Below are positions 17,671 through 24,929 of a DNA stretch of 41,589 nt, piece after piece. A program made the translations under genes and the position numbers. Position 1 is the first letter of the stretch. Each line of letters begins with the position of its first letter. The notes beneath the pieces are model-generated. The model did no database searches. It was not told the DNA's origin and saw only the letters and a list, made by a program, of their open reading frames with translations. This DNA comes from Saprospiraceae bacterium (GTDB lineage: Bacteria; Bacteroidota; Bacteroidia; Chitinophagales; Saprospiraceae), in assembly GCA_022841345.1 (NCBI GenBank), contig JALHRR010000043.1, forward strand, positions 1 to 41,589. Direction: 5' to 3'.

Positions 17671-18037
17671 CATTAAGGTCATTTTTGATACCAATGTTTG
17701 GATTAGCTTTTTGATTGGAAAAGAGCTTAAGAAAATCAAACGCTTCATTTCAGACGGCAGAATCACAATCATAATGACTGATCAATTGATCAATGAAATC
17801 AAAATAGTTACCAGTAGGGAAAAGCTAAAAAAGTATTTTCCAAAAGAAAGCGTGGAGGACCTACTTGGACTACTAGAGACTATAGCTGAAAATGTTGAAA
17901 TTGAACCCATGCATTTTACTAGCCATGATCCTAAAGATAACTTTTTGCTTGATTTGATCGAATACTCCAAAGCAGACTTTTTAGTCACTGGGGATAAAGA
18001 TTTGTTAGAGCATAACCCATTTAGGACTGCACAATAA
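17657..18037 (+). CDS. PIN-domain ribonuclease toxin
   Basis: A 126-aa PIN-family protein, probably a Mg-dependent RNase that cleaves RNA when released from its antitoxin. The acidic active site is readable: Asp11 (VIFDTNVW), Glu47 (INEI), Asp94 in HDPKDNFLLDL, and Asp113 (TGDKDLL). The length fits the 'PIN family toxin-antitoxin component' group. It overlaps the upstream antitoxin gene by 14 nt. The C-terminus is short (EHNPFRTAQ); homologues often carry a few more residues, so slight 3' truncation is possible. All core motifs are intact, so it is likely active. Confidence 0.85.
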   Translation: MPSNNIKVIFDTNVWISFLIGKELKKIKRFISDGRITIIMTDQLINEIKIVTSREKLKKYFPKESVEDLLGLLETIAENVEIEPMHFTSHDPKDNFLLDLIEYSKADFLVTGDKDLLEHNPFRTAQ

Positions 18038-18079
18038 TAAGCCCTTCCAAATTTGAAGATCAACTTTGAAAATCAAATG

Positions 18080-18397
18080 ATGAAAACACTGGAAATAAAT
18101 AGCACCGAAAATAAAATTACGGATTGGAATGAACATCTTGATAAGAAATATGGCAAATCAGGTTCAGAAAGCAGGACTGCATTTGAAAGCAAATCACAAG
18201 CATTTGTTATAGGTGAATTGCTAAAAGATGAACGGCTTAAAGCAAATATGACTCAAGCGGCCCTGGCTGAAAAAACCGGTACTAAGAAAAGTTACATTTC
18301 AAGAATTGAAAATGGAAGAGCAGATATACAACTCTCAACCCTATATAAACTCATCGAACAAGGACTCAACCGCAAATTAGAATTGTATATCCGCTAA
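18080..18397 (+). CDS. XRE-family HTH protein, HigA-like orphan antitoxin
   Basis: A 105-aa DNA-binding protein. The C-terminal half is a Cro/C1-type helix-turn-helix: KANMTQAALAEKTGTKKSYI then SRIENGRADIQLSTLYKLIE. The N-terminal half (WNEHLDKKYGKSGSESRTAF) matches the linker seen in Bacteroidota HigA-type antitoxins. Those normally sit directly downstream of a RelE/HigB-like toxin of about 110 aa, but no such gene is present and the upstream gene is the PIN toxin. It may be an orphan antitoxin, or a third component repressing the antitoxin-PIN operon. I chose ATG 18080; 18077 is adjacent and in frame, and 18053 would also read through. Confidence 0.8.
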   Translation: MKTLEINSTENKITDWNEHLDKKYGKSGSESRTAFESKSQAFVIGELLKDERLKANMTQAALAEKTGTKKSYISRIENGRADIQLSTLYKLIEQGLNRKLELYIR

Positions 18398-18421
18398 ACC
18401 AATCCCAAATTTCAGACAACA

Positions 18422-18772
18422 ATGAACAAGTGGAAACTTGCATTTTTTATCTCCCTCAGTGTAACAATTCTAACCATCCTTGGGGCAGGGTATATAGTTT
18501 TAACAAACACATTAATATCCGGAAATTGTTATGACAATCTCATAAGCATAACTGAGGATATCGAACATATTTCTAAGGCAATCAAAAACAATGCAAAAAC
18601 AATAGAGCAGTTTGACAAAGAGCTAAAAAAGCAAAATAGCGGACACTGGACTGATGCTGAAAATAAAATCCTTCAACTGCAAATTGTAACAATAGAATTT
18701 GACAAAAATGGAGATTTTGAGATGATAGACACAAATCAGAGAAACAGCTCGCATGGAAAAACTGTCAACTGA
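18422..18772 (+). CDS. Hypothetical protein with one TM helix and a coiled coil
   Basis: A 116-aa product. Residues 5-28 (WKLAFFISLSVTILTILGAG...) form one membrane-spanning or signal-anchor helix. Residues 40-85 are helical and charged (EDIEHISKAIKNNAKTIEQF), suggesting a short coiled coil outside the membrane. The tail is polar. It starts 24 bp after the XRE gene and may share its transcript. No family is recognised. Confidence 0.5.
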   Translation: MNKWKLAFFISLSVTILTILGAGYIVLTNTLISGNCYDNLISITEDIEHISKAIKNNAKTIEQFDKELKKQNSGHWTDAENKILQLQIVTIEFDKNGDFEMIDTNQRNSSHGKTVN

Positions 18773-18853
18773 GTGCTAATGCCTGTAAAATCGAATTGAA
18801 ATTTTTGAGGAATAATAAACACCTTTGAACTCAGCAAAAATCGCAAATATTCT

Positions 18854-19198
18854 ATGTGGGAAACAGATTCTCTTTGGTTTGAAATAGCCGTCGTAAGCAT
18901 GATTTATGCTTTTGGTAATATATTGATGGGGCATTTTGAAGAACGTACTCCGAAAATCCGAAGGGTAGGCAAATATATTATTTCTCTGCTGATAGTATGT
19001 GTGTTCTCTTACTACTTTGGAAGAACAGTAGCCATGTGTTTTTTAGCAAGTTTTATTATTCCTTTGATTTATATACATGGATATTATTTGCCCCGGAAAA
19101 AAGGTATCAATGGCTGGACCGGAGAACCCAAAAGCAAGTATTATGAATTCCGGAATTGGAGCAAGGATATATTTTCAGAAAATAAAGAGAACACTTAA
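18854..19198 (+). CDS. Hypothetical small membrane protein
   Basis: A 114-aa product with three predicted membrane helices (about residues 8-25, 38-55 and 58-75), separated by short basic loops (RTPKIRRVGK). A basic, aromatic cytoplasmic tail (LPRKKGINGWTGEPKSKYYE) follows. Similar short membrane proteins occur in accessory regions of Bacteroidota, but I cannot name a family. It lies between the toxin-antitoxin genes and DUF3788. Confidence 0.5.
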   Translation: MWETDSLWFEIAVVSMIYAFGNILMGHFEERTPKIRRVGKYIISLLIVCVFSYYFGRTVAMCFLASFIIPLIYIHGYYLPRKKGINGWTGEPKSKYYEFRNWSKDIFSENKENT

Positions 19199-19283
19199 AG
19201 AGCATCTGAATGACAAGCGTTGATTTTCAATCAAACATTTTCATTTAATACCGCAGAATATTTTTTTGATAATTGATCCCCTT

Positions 19284-19703
19284 ATGGACACCAGCATTTT
19301 CACAGACAAATCGAAGCAACCTGAAGAACAAGACCTACTTCATGCTCTGGGAAAGACCTTTGATGTATGGCAAGAAATCGTCAGGATAGTTTACCTTAAG
19401 TACCCCAAAGCAGTCAGTGAGTGGAACTACCCGGGACAGAAGTATGGCTGGAGTTTTAGAGTTAAAGACAAGAAAAGAGCCATCATTTATTTGCTACCCA
19501 GAGATCAGTATTTTATGGTCGCCTTCAATTTCGGCCAAAAAGCTTTTGAAAAAATTATAGAAAGCAATATTTCAGATGAAATAAAACACAATCTCGCATC
19601 TGCCAGAGTATATGCTGAAGGCCGGGGAATCAGAATAGAAGTTAAAAATCGGAATGTACTCGAAAATATCAGTCAGCTGATTGAAATTAAGTTAGCATAT
19701 TAA
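19284..19703 (+). CDS. DUF3788 family protein
   Basis: A 139-aa cytoplasmic protein. The family pattern is clear: SIFTDKSKQPEEQDLLHALG near residues 4-23, WQEIV, EWNYPGQKYGWSFRVKDKKR near 53-72, AIIYLLPRDQYFMVAFNFG near 73-91, and the GRGIRIEVKN segment near the end. The fold is related to small YdhG/DUF1801-like proteins; the function is unknown. The ATG at 19284 is preferred to an in-frame TTG at 19266. It is followed after 21 bp by a YdeI-like gene; both families tend to occur in the same accessory neighbourhoods. Confidence 0.82.
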   Translation: MDTSIFTDKSKQPEEQDLLHALGKTFDVWQEIVRIVYLKYPKAVSEWNYPGQKYGWSFRVKDKKRAIIYLLPRDQYFMVAFNFGQKAFEKIIESNISDEIKHNLASARVYAEGRGIRIEVKNRNVLENISQLIEIKLAY

Positions 19704-19724
19704 AAATCCTATGTGCCTAACCGT

Positions 19725-20198
19725 ATGAATAAAGAATACATTCTTGAAAAATTTGCAAGCGGAATGCATTACATCAAGCTGGACACAAGTGAGGTCCCGG
19801 GCCTCACTCAGGAGGGAAATAAGAGAGTCGTATGTACTTTGAATGGACAGCTTGGATTTCATTGTGCCATCATGCACAAAAAGGAAGGCGGGCATTTTAT
19901 TAATATTGGATCAGCCATTTGTAAAAAGCTGGGCATAAGCCGGGGATCTAAGGTTATGGCCACCTTTATTGTTGACAACTCAAAATATCAATTTGCAATG
20001 CCGGAACAATTTCAGGAAGTTCTGAACACTGACCCGGAAGCTGAGACCATCTTTCATTCTTTAACTTCAGGAAATCAACGCGGACTTATATATTTGGTCA
20101 CTCAGGCAAAATCAAGTGGTAAAAGAATAGAAAGAGCTTTAAAAATTGTAGAAAAAATGAAGCTTGGAGACACTTCACCCAGAACAGTTTTGAAATAA
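19725..20198 (+). CDS. YdeI/OmpD-associated family protein with N-terminal DUF1905
   Basis: A 157-aa protein. The N-terminal part (residues 15-85: LTQEGNKRVVCTLNGQLGFH, then GSAICKKLGISRGSKV) is a DUF1905-type small beta-barrel. The C-terminal helical part (EFQ/EAETIFHSLTSGNQRGLIYL, SSGKRIERALKIVEKM) is the YdeI 'bacteriocin-protection' segment. The E. coli relative is linked to peptide resistance, but the mechanism is not established. ATG 19725 is chosen over GTG 19713. It is probably co-transcribed with DUF3788. Confidence 0.75.
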   Translation: MNKEYILEKFASGMHYIKLDTSEVPGLTQEGNKRVVCTLNGQLGFHCAIMHKKEGGHFINIGSAICKKLGISRGSKVMATFIVDNSKYQFAMPEQFQEVLNTDPEAETIFHSLTSGNQRGLIYLVTQAKSSGKRIERALKIVEKMKLGDTSPRTVLK

Positions 20199-20340
20199 TA
20201 ATGCCTTATTTCTCTAACATTTAATTTTCGTCATTTATTAAAAAAAATTAATCTAAAGTGCTGAACGACGCTTTATTAGAGTACGTATTCACAAAATGAA
20301 ATCAATGGTTTATTTCATTTTAGCAAAACCTATTTACATC

Positions 20341-21834
20341 ATGCGTTTTATTCAAATCATTCTATTTCTTGGAATTAATATTTGGGCTGATTGCCAATTG
20401 ATCCCGGAGTTTTCCAATCTTTCTTCGCAGCCCCTTGCCAACAGCGCTGAGTTTCATTCACTTCAAATATCGGATGGAATTCTATATTATATCAAGAAAC
20501 CGGATGGTTCCAGAATATTATATAAGGTAAATTTCGGGGGAAATCTTGTTGATTCAACAGAATTCAACACTGACGGATTTGAATATACCGGCCAACTTTA
20601 TACCATCAATGGAAGATATTTTCTGGTAGGAAATGCATACAAACCTTTTCTTAGCTGGTCACAGGCATTCGAGGAAAGTCGCAGATCAATCGTAGAATTT
20701 GACGAAAATCTCGATGTGATTGACATCCATCTCTATGACCTGCTTCCCGATGCATCTGCAAGCCTTGTTTCGACCCAATTTGGTGTAGGTTCAGGGTTTG
20801 CCTTGTTTCAGCCTCAGGATGCACAACATTTGAAAGGAGATACGATGATCATGACACGGGATTATATATTTTTTGACACTTTAACCTTACGTCCTCTCGG
20901 ACATCGTCCACGACTTGAAAAGGTAGTATTGAATGATTCCTTTTATTCCGTAAAGAATCTGGGAGAATTTATTGAAAGTTACAGAGGCGCTGCCATTTTT
21001 GACGACAGTATGTATATCTATGCCGCTGCTTCAGAATGTTGTCCTGATGTTTTACTTGATTTTACAAACCTGGGAGTATTTAACACTAATGGTGATTTTG
21101 TAAGAAAAGTGACTTTCCTTCCCCAACCAAACGGACTCATAGATGTCGCATATGATGCAAATGGATTGTATATGAATGGAAAGATATTTACAAGCTATAC
21201 AGATGTAATCGACTTGTATTCTCCTTCCTGCGAAGCTGCTGTAATGGATATCAGAGATACAAATTTCAATCTTTTGAGATTGGCAAAAATACCATTGTGT
21301 GATTTTTATCCCAGTGGGACTAAGGGCTTTGCCGAAGTGGATAATACTATCTATTTTCAAACCAGAAATACTGATGGAGATGTTGGATTGTGTAAGTACG
21401 ATACACTTCTCAATCTGCAATGGAGCCGCATCTTCGAATTTGAAGAACCACATGTAAGTATTTCAATTAATGCTACACTTGACGGAGGTTGTATTATGGA
21501 ATGTTCCACAGGTGCTAATTCGGACATTCTAAAACTCTATAAAGTTGATGCAATTGGGGATATAGTTTCTTCTATAAGTTTAACCACCGCTCCCATCACT
21601 TCAGTTAAGGTATTTCCCAATCCCTTTACAGAATGGATTGGTCTGGAAGGAGTTGCCGAGTTTGATACATCAATAGAAATTTATGATGCACAAGGACGTT
21701 TGCGCCAGCTTGAACAATACAAGGAACAGAATATCAACGTAAGCCCTTCACTAGTCCCCGGCTCATATTTGCTCATCGTACGCAGCAACAGGAGTAAGCA
21801 AGTACTGCACAGTCAGAAAATCGTGAAGAATTGA
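20341..21834 (+). CDS. Secreted protein with T9SS type A sorting domain
   Basis: A 497-aa exported protein. It begins MRFIQIILFLGINIWADCQ, a signal peptide; an in-frame ATG at 20296 would bury this signal. The body (residues 25-410) is a series of beta-rich repeats with DGILYYIKKPDG- and TINGRYFLVG-like strands, resembling a beta-propeller. The C-terminal 75 residues form a type IX secretion signal: VKVFPNPFTEW, then IEIYDAQGRL, and the closing SYLLIVRSNRSKQVLHSQKI. It is therefore exported across the outer membrane and probably surface-attached. Binding partner or activity is unknown. Confidence 0.85.
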   Translation: MRFIQIILFLGINIWADCQLIPEFSNLSSQPLANSAEFHSLQISDGILYYIKKPDGSRILYKVNFGGNLVDSTEFNTDGFEYTGQLYTINGRYFLVGNAYKPFLSWSQAFEESRRSIVEFDENLDVIDIHLYDLLPDASASLVSTQFGVGSGFALFQPQDAQHLKGDTMIMTRDYIFFDTLTLRPLGHRPRLEKVVLNDSFYSVKNLGEFIESYRGAAIFDDSMYIYAAASECCPDVLLDFTNLGVFNTNGDFVRKVTFLPQPNGLIDVAYDANGLYMNGKIFTSYTDVIDLYSPSCEAAVMDIRDTNFNLLRLAKIPLCDFYPSGTKGFAEVDNTIYFQTRNTDGDVGLCKYDTLLNLQWSRIFEFEEPHVSISINATLDGGCIMECSTGANSDILKLYKVDAIGDIVSSISLTTAPITSVKVFPNPFTEWIGLEGVAEFDTSIEIYDAQGRLRQLEQYKEQNINVSPSLVPGSYLLIVRSNRSKQVLHSQKIVKN

Positions 21835-21959
21835 ATTTAATATTGCAGCTGTCTGTCAATGTCTGGCCAGGAGCCATATTGGTTTCCAAAAAACTTATTT
21901 TGAATCTTTGTTTCATGGTTTATTATTAACTTTCAGGCAATAGGTTTAAGCATAGCATT

Positions 21960-22601
21960 TTGATAGAATCTAACACTAAACAGAAAGCCGCCTGGCTTTT
22001 AGCTCCTGTATTTGGAACCATACTCTTTGTTATACTTTACATGACTGCCACATTTTTCTATCCGGGTGGATCGCAGGTTGACAAAAACGCAATCGGTTTT
22101 AGCCTGGTAAATAATTATTGGTGCAATCTGCTAAATGAAACTGCAATCAACGGAGTGTACAATCCTGCGAAGCCTATAGCCGTAGTTGGATTGACAGTAC
22201 TTTGTTTGACGCTTGCTTTCTTTTGGCTACTTTTTCCTAAGCATATCAATCAGGGAAAAGCAATCAATTTTTTCATTCAAATTTCGGGAATTCTGGCAAT
22301 GGGAATTGCATTTCTACTTTTCACCAACATTGACCACGACTTAGTCACTAATCTTGCCACATTTTTTGGTATTATTGCTACAACAGGAACGCTTATCGGA
22401 CTCTTCAAGGTCAAATGGTACGGACTTTTCGCATTTGGACTTTTTAACTTCTTGCTGGTTGGGGTAAATACTCATGTTTATTACACAGAGGCGTTGATCA
22501 TTTATCTGCCTGTCATTCAGAAAATAAGCTTCGCAAGTTTTTTAATTTGGATCTGCAGCATTGATATAAATTTGTATCGCAGAATAACAAAACCGGATTA
22601 A
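21960..22601 (+). CDS. Multi-pass membrane protein (DUF998-like?)
   Basis: A 213-aa hydrophobic protein with about six helices (near 12-30, 72-92, 103-120, 128-145, 150-168 and 178-198). The loop after helix 1, FFYPGGSQVDKNAIGFSLVN, and NYWCNLLNE resemble DUF998-type membrane proteins, but the assignment is weak. The reading frame opens with TTG at 21960; no ATG lies before helix 1, so TTG is the likely start. It ends 40 bp before the DUF3830 start codon chosen here (4 bp before the alternative TTG at 22606), suggesting co-transcription. Confidence 0.6.
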   Translation: MIESNTKQKAAWLLAPVFGTILFVILYMTATFFYPGGSQVDKNAIGFSLVNNYWCNLLNETAINGVYNPAKPIAVVGLTVLCLTLAFFWLLFPKHINQGKAINFFIQISGILAMGIAFLLFTNIDHDLVTNLATFFGIIATTGTLIGLFKVKWYGLFAFGLFNFLLVGVNTHVYYTEALIIYLPVIQKISFASFLIWICSIDINLYRRITKPD

Positions 22602-22641
22602 AGGATTGAAACAACAAACCACCCAAACTTATTTCCCCTCC

Positions 22642-23067
22642 ATGAATGGATTTAAAATTATAACGCCGGATAAAGAAGAAATACAATTTGCTTTTTACAC
22701 CGATGCTGCCCCTCTCACATCTAAAGCTTTCGCTGAGCTATTGCCTTTTACCAGAATATTCTACCACGCCAGGATTTCAGGTCAGGAAATCTGGATAGAT
22801 AATGTTCCACAATTAGATATCATTCAGGAAAACGCTTCAGTATTTACCGAACCGGGAGAAGCCGTCTTTGGTCCTGCCAAACCAATCAGATCAAAAACCG
22901 CCAATTGCTTCGGCATCTATTATGGTGAGGGTAAAGGCCTGGACGCCTGCAATATATTTGCAAAAGTAAAAGACAGTGACAAGCAAAAATTAACGGACCT
23001 GGGAAATATAATATGGAAATATGGTGCACTGGAATTGACCATCGCCTCTGTGGATGAATCTAAATGA
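22642..23067 (+). CDS. DUF3830 cyclophilin-like protein
   Basis: A 141-aa cytoplasmic protein (153 aa if TTG 22606 is used). The cyclophilin-like-barrel pattern is visible: FYTDAAPLTSKAFAELLPFT, FYHARISGQEIWID, ENASVFTEPGEAVFGP, and FGIYYGEGKGLD in the C-terminal half. DUF3830 members have no proven peptidyl-prolyl isomerase activity. It follows the membrane-protein gene closely and is probably in its operon. Confidence 0.7.
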   Translation: MNGFKIITPDKEEIQFAFYTDAAPLTSKAFAELLPFTRIFYHARISGQEIWIDNVPQLDIIQENASVFTEPGEAVFGPAKPIRSKTANCFGIYYGEGKGLDACNIFAKVKDSDKQKLTDLGNIIWKYGALELTIASVDESK

Positions 23068-23185
23068 CTTGTTTTTTCAGGCAATCCTGTTCGCTTTAAC
23101 CTTTATTAGCCTTACATTAACGTTCTATGCTTAAACCATTCCGGATACGCTTCGTCATATACTCGAACAAATAAATGTAATAAAT

Positions 23186-23602
23186 ATGAATAAGTTAATT
23201 TTAATGATCCTGATCGCTGCAGTCGGTTTTGTACAGGCAGAAGCTCAATCGGATCAAAATAAGGGAAAGCGTAAAGGCGGAATGGACAAAGCCGAAATGA
23301 AGCAAAAGCGCAACGAACGCCTCAATCTCAATGATGATCAATCCAAAAAACTGGATGAAATCAATGAGAGATACGGGCAGAAAATGAAAGCTGTCCGCGA
23401 GGAAGAAAAAAGTAGGAATGCTGAAGTTTACAAAGAAATAAAAGTAAACCGGGAAGCTGAAGTCAAAGAAATACTTGATGAAAAACAATTTGCTGAATGG
23501 AAAGCTTCTCAGGAAAAAATGCGTAAGAAAGGAAAAGATCGCAGAGGTAAAATGAAAGCTGCTCCTAAGCAAGGTCAGGAAAGGAGTATCGATAAAGGAT
23601 AA
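23186..23602 (+). CDS. Periplasmic Spy/CpxP-like (DUF4890-type) protein
   Basis: A 138-aa protein. It has a clear signal peptide (residues 1-20, MNKLILMILIAAVGFVQAEA) and a lysine/glutamate-rich, all-helical mature part. RLNLNDDQSKKLDEINERYG near 45-64 and ILDEKQFAEWKASQEKM near 96-112 are the LTxEQ-like helix motifs seen in Spy/CpxP chaperone-like proteins, which respond to envelope stress. The C-terminus is very basic (KKGKDRRGKMK). An intrinsic terminator follows at 23638. Precise activity is unproven. Confidence 0.7.
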   Translation: MNKLILMILIAAVGFVQAEAQSDQNKGKRKGGMDKAEMKQKRNERLNLNDDQSKKLDEINERYGQKMKAVREEEKSRNAEVYKEIKVNREAEVKEILDEKQFAEWKASQEKMRKKGKDRRGKMKAAPKQGQERSIDKG

Positions 23603-23637
23603 TTGTGTTTGAAATTTCTTATGGAGATTTTAATAAG

Positions 23638-23667
23638 ACGGCGCGGAATGTTTCTGCGCCGTTTTTT
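23638..23667 (+). terminator. Intrinsic terminator
   Basis: Stem ACGGCGC (23638-23644) pairs with GCGCCGT (23656-23662), followed by T6 (23662-23667). It ends the Spy-like transcript and separates it from the convergent response-regulator gene at 23687. Confidence 0.9.
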
Positions 23668-23686
23668 ATCTGACCATCAAGATAGA

Positions 23687-24052
23687 CTATCTTTCTCTGA
23701 GAGATTTTTGTCTTAATGCCAGCAGAAGTGCCGGCAACACAATAGGCTTACTAATAAATGCATCGGCACCGGAAGTAATCGCCTCTTCATGTATATCCAT
23801 GGCACTAAAAACAATCACTTTAATATCCGGGGAAAAGGCTTTACAGGTACTTATAAATTTGGTGCCTTCACCATCGGGAAGATTGTTATCCAGTAATAAG
23901 TGATCAGGATTGTATTTTTTCATCAGGACCATTGCATCTTCAAGACTGTGCCCTATCTGAATATCATAATAGTATTTGCTCAACATACGCTTAAGCACCT
24001 GGCAGATGTCTTTTTCATCATCAATGATCAGTAAAGTTAATTCATTTCTCAT
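23687..24052 (-). CDS. Single-domain response regulator
   Basis: A 121-aa receiver domain only. Acidic pocket Asp11-Asp12 (LLIIDDEKD), phosphorylation site Asp55 (LLLDNNLPDG) and switch Lys102 (ISKPIVLP) are all present, so it should accept phosphate. There is no output domain, so it likely acts as a phosphate sink, shuttle or protein-binding switch in the surrounding kinase network. It has its own promoter region: a sigma-54-like site at 24102-24117 and a G4/C4 palindrome at 24136-24153. A terminator from the opposite strand lies 20 bp past its end. Confidence 0.92.
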   Translation of the reverse strand: MRNELTLLIIDDEKDICQVLKRMLSKYYYDIQIGHSLEDAMVLMKKYNPDHLLLDNNLPDGEGTKFISTCKAFSPDIKVIVFSAMDIHEEAITSGADAFISKPIVLPALLLALRQKSLRER

Positions 24053-24101
24053 ACTTGCTCAGTTCAACGCCGATTAGTGTAATATAGCATACAATCAGAT
24101 A

Positions 24102-24117
24102 TGAAAATGCTGTGCCA
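24102..24117 (-). promoter_or_regulatory. Sigma-54-like promoter (weak -12) for the response regulator
   Basis: On the minus strand the site reads TGGCACAGCATTTTCA. The -24 box TGGCAC is perfect, and the -12 box is TTTCA instead of TTGCA at correct spacing. The -24 GG lies 64 bp from the start codon, the same as at the beta-barrel gene. The altered -12 G is a real weakness. Confidence 0.4.
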
Positions 24118-24135
24118 GTTCTTTATTTAAGCCTT

Positions 24136-24153
24136 TGGGGAATTTATTCCCCA
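24136..24153. promoter_or_regulatory. G4/C4 palindromic activator-site candidate
   Basis: TGGGGAATTTATTCCCCA is a perfect 8-bp-armed palindrome between divergent genes (response regulator on the minus strand, small membrane protein on the plus strand). In promoter orientation, TGGGG-N8-CCCC matches 13 of 17 positions of the site at 34407-34423. Confidence 0.5.
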
Positions 24154-24326
24154 CTTTTGTACAATAATTCCACTATTGAAAGACAAAATTTTTACGGCAC
24201 AGATTTTTATCCATTTTGACTATAGTACAATTGTCAAAACAATATTACGAAAAGTCAACACAATCCTCTACTTAAATGGTTGATTATATGATATAAATCA
24301 ATAATTCATTTACTTTCTTTCTTACC

Positions 24327-24467
24327 ATGAATTCTAAAACCTTAATAAAATCTTTCATCGGTGGCGCTGCGGCGGGAGCCATAATAGTCTATTTACAAAA
24401 TACCGGAACCGCCGTACGTACTCGTTTGATTCATGAAGTCCAGAAAATTCTGTGGAGATTTTGTTAA
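24327..24467 (+). CDS. Very small Gly/Ala-rich membrane protein
   Basis: A 46-aa ORF from ATG 24327 to TAA 24465-24467. The sequence begins MNSKTLIKSFIGGAAAGAII, with a Gly/Ala membrane helix (about 8-24) followed by a basic amphipathic tail (RTRLIHEVQK). The pattern recalls the membrane helix of YtxH-type stress proteins in miniature, but it is too short for a firm assignment. It shares its upstream region (275 bp) with the divergent response regulator. Confidence 0.5.
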   Translation: MNSKTLIKSFIGGAAAGAIIVYLQNTGTAVRTRLIHEVQKILWRFC

Positions 24468-24481
24468 ACCTGATTACCGAT

Positions 24482-24922
24482 CTAAGCTACAGTAGCCACA
24501 TCCTGCCAATATTTACCAATCACTTTCACGATATCCAGAAGCCCACTATAAGTCGACGGCTTAGTGATGAAAGAGTTAGCCCCCAGTTCATATGAACGTT
24601 TTATATGATCCGGAGATTTTGAGGTCGTGAATACTAGTACTGGAATATGCTTTAAGGATTCAGAATTTTTCACCTCAGTCAGCACTTGCCAGCCATTTTT
24701 CCTGGGCATATTCAGATCCAGCAGAATCAAATTTGGAAGCGGGTTTCGATCATCTTTAGATTCGAATATAGAATGTAAATGATCAATGGCTTCAGTCCCG
24801 TCTTTCACAAAATCCAATTTACATTTCAACTCTGATTCTTCAAATGCAGTCTGAGTCAAAAAACGATCATCTTCGTCATCATCGACCATCAGAATTTGAA
24901 ATACCACATCAGTGTTCTTCAT
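24482..24922 (-). CDS. Single-domain response regulator (Rcp1-like)
   Basis: A 146-aa receiver of the Rcp1 type. It has a DDDEDD acidic cluster (14-19), phosphorylation site Asp69 (LILLDLNMPRKNGW), the long beta-3 insertion SIFESKDDRNPLPN typical of phytochrome-type partners, TTSKSPDHI and the conserved FITKP lysine. It starts 7 bp after the stop of the CHASE3 kinase and is almost certainly its cognate partner. No output domain is present. Confidence 0.93.
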   Translation of the reverse strand: MKNTDVVFQILMVDDDEDDRFLTQTAFEESELKCKLDFVKDGTEAIDHLHSIFESKDDRNPLPNLILLDLNMPRKNGWQVLTEVKNSESLKHIPVLVFTTSKSPDHIKRSYELGANSFITKPSTYSGLLDIVKVIGKYWQDVATVA

Positions 24923-24929
24923 ATATTTA

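Noticed and set aside
24196-24211. CGGCACAGATTTTTAT as a promoter for the 46-aa ORF
   Set aside because: Only the -24 half fits; there is no GC at -12 and the distance to the start codon is long.
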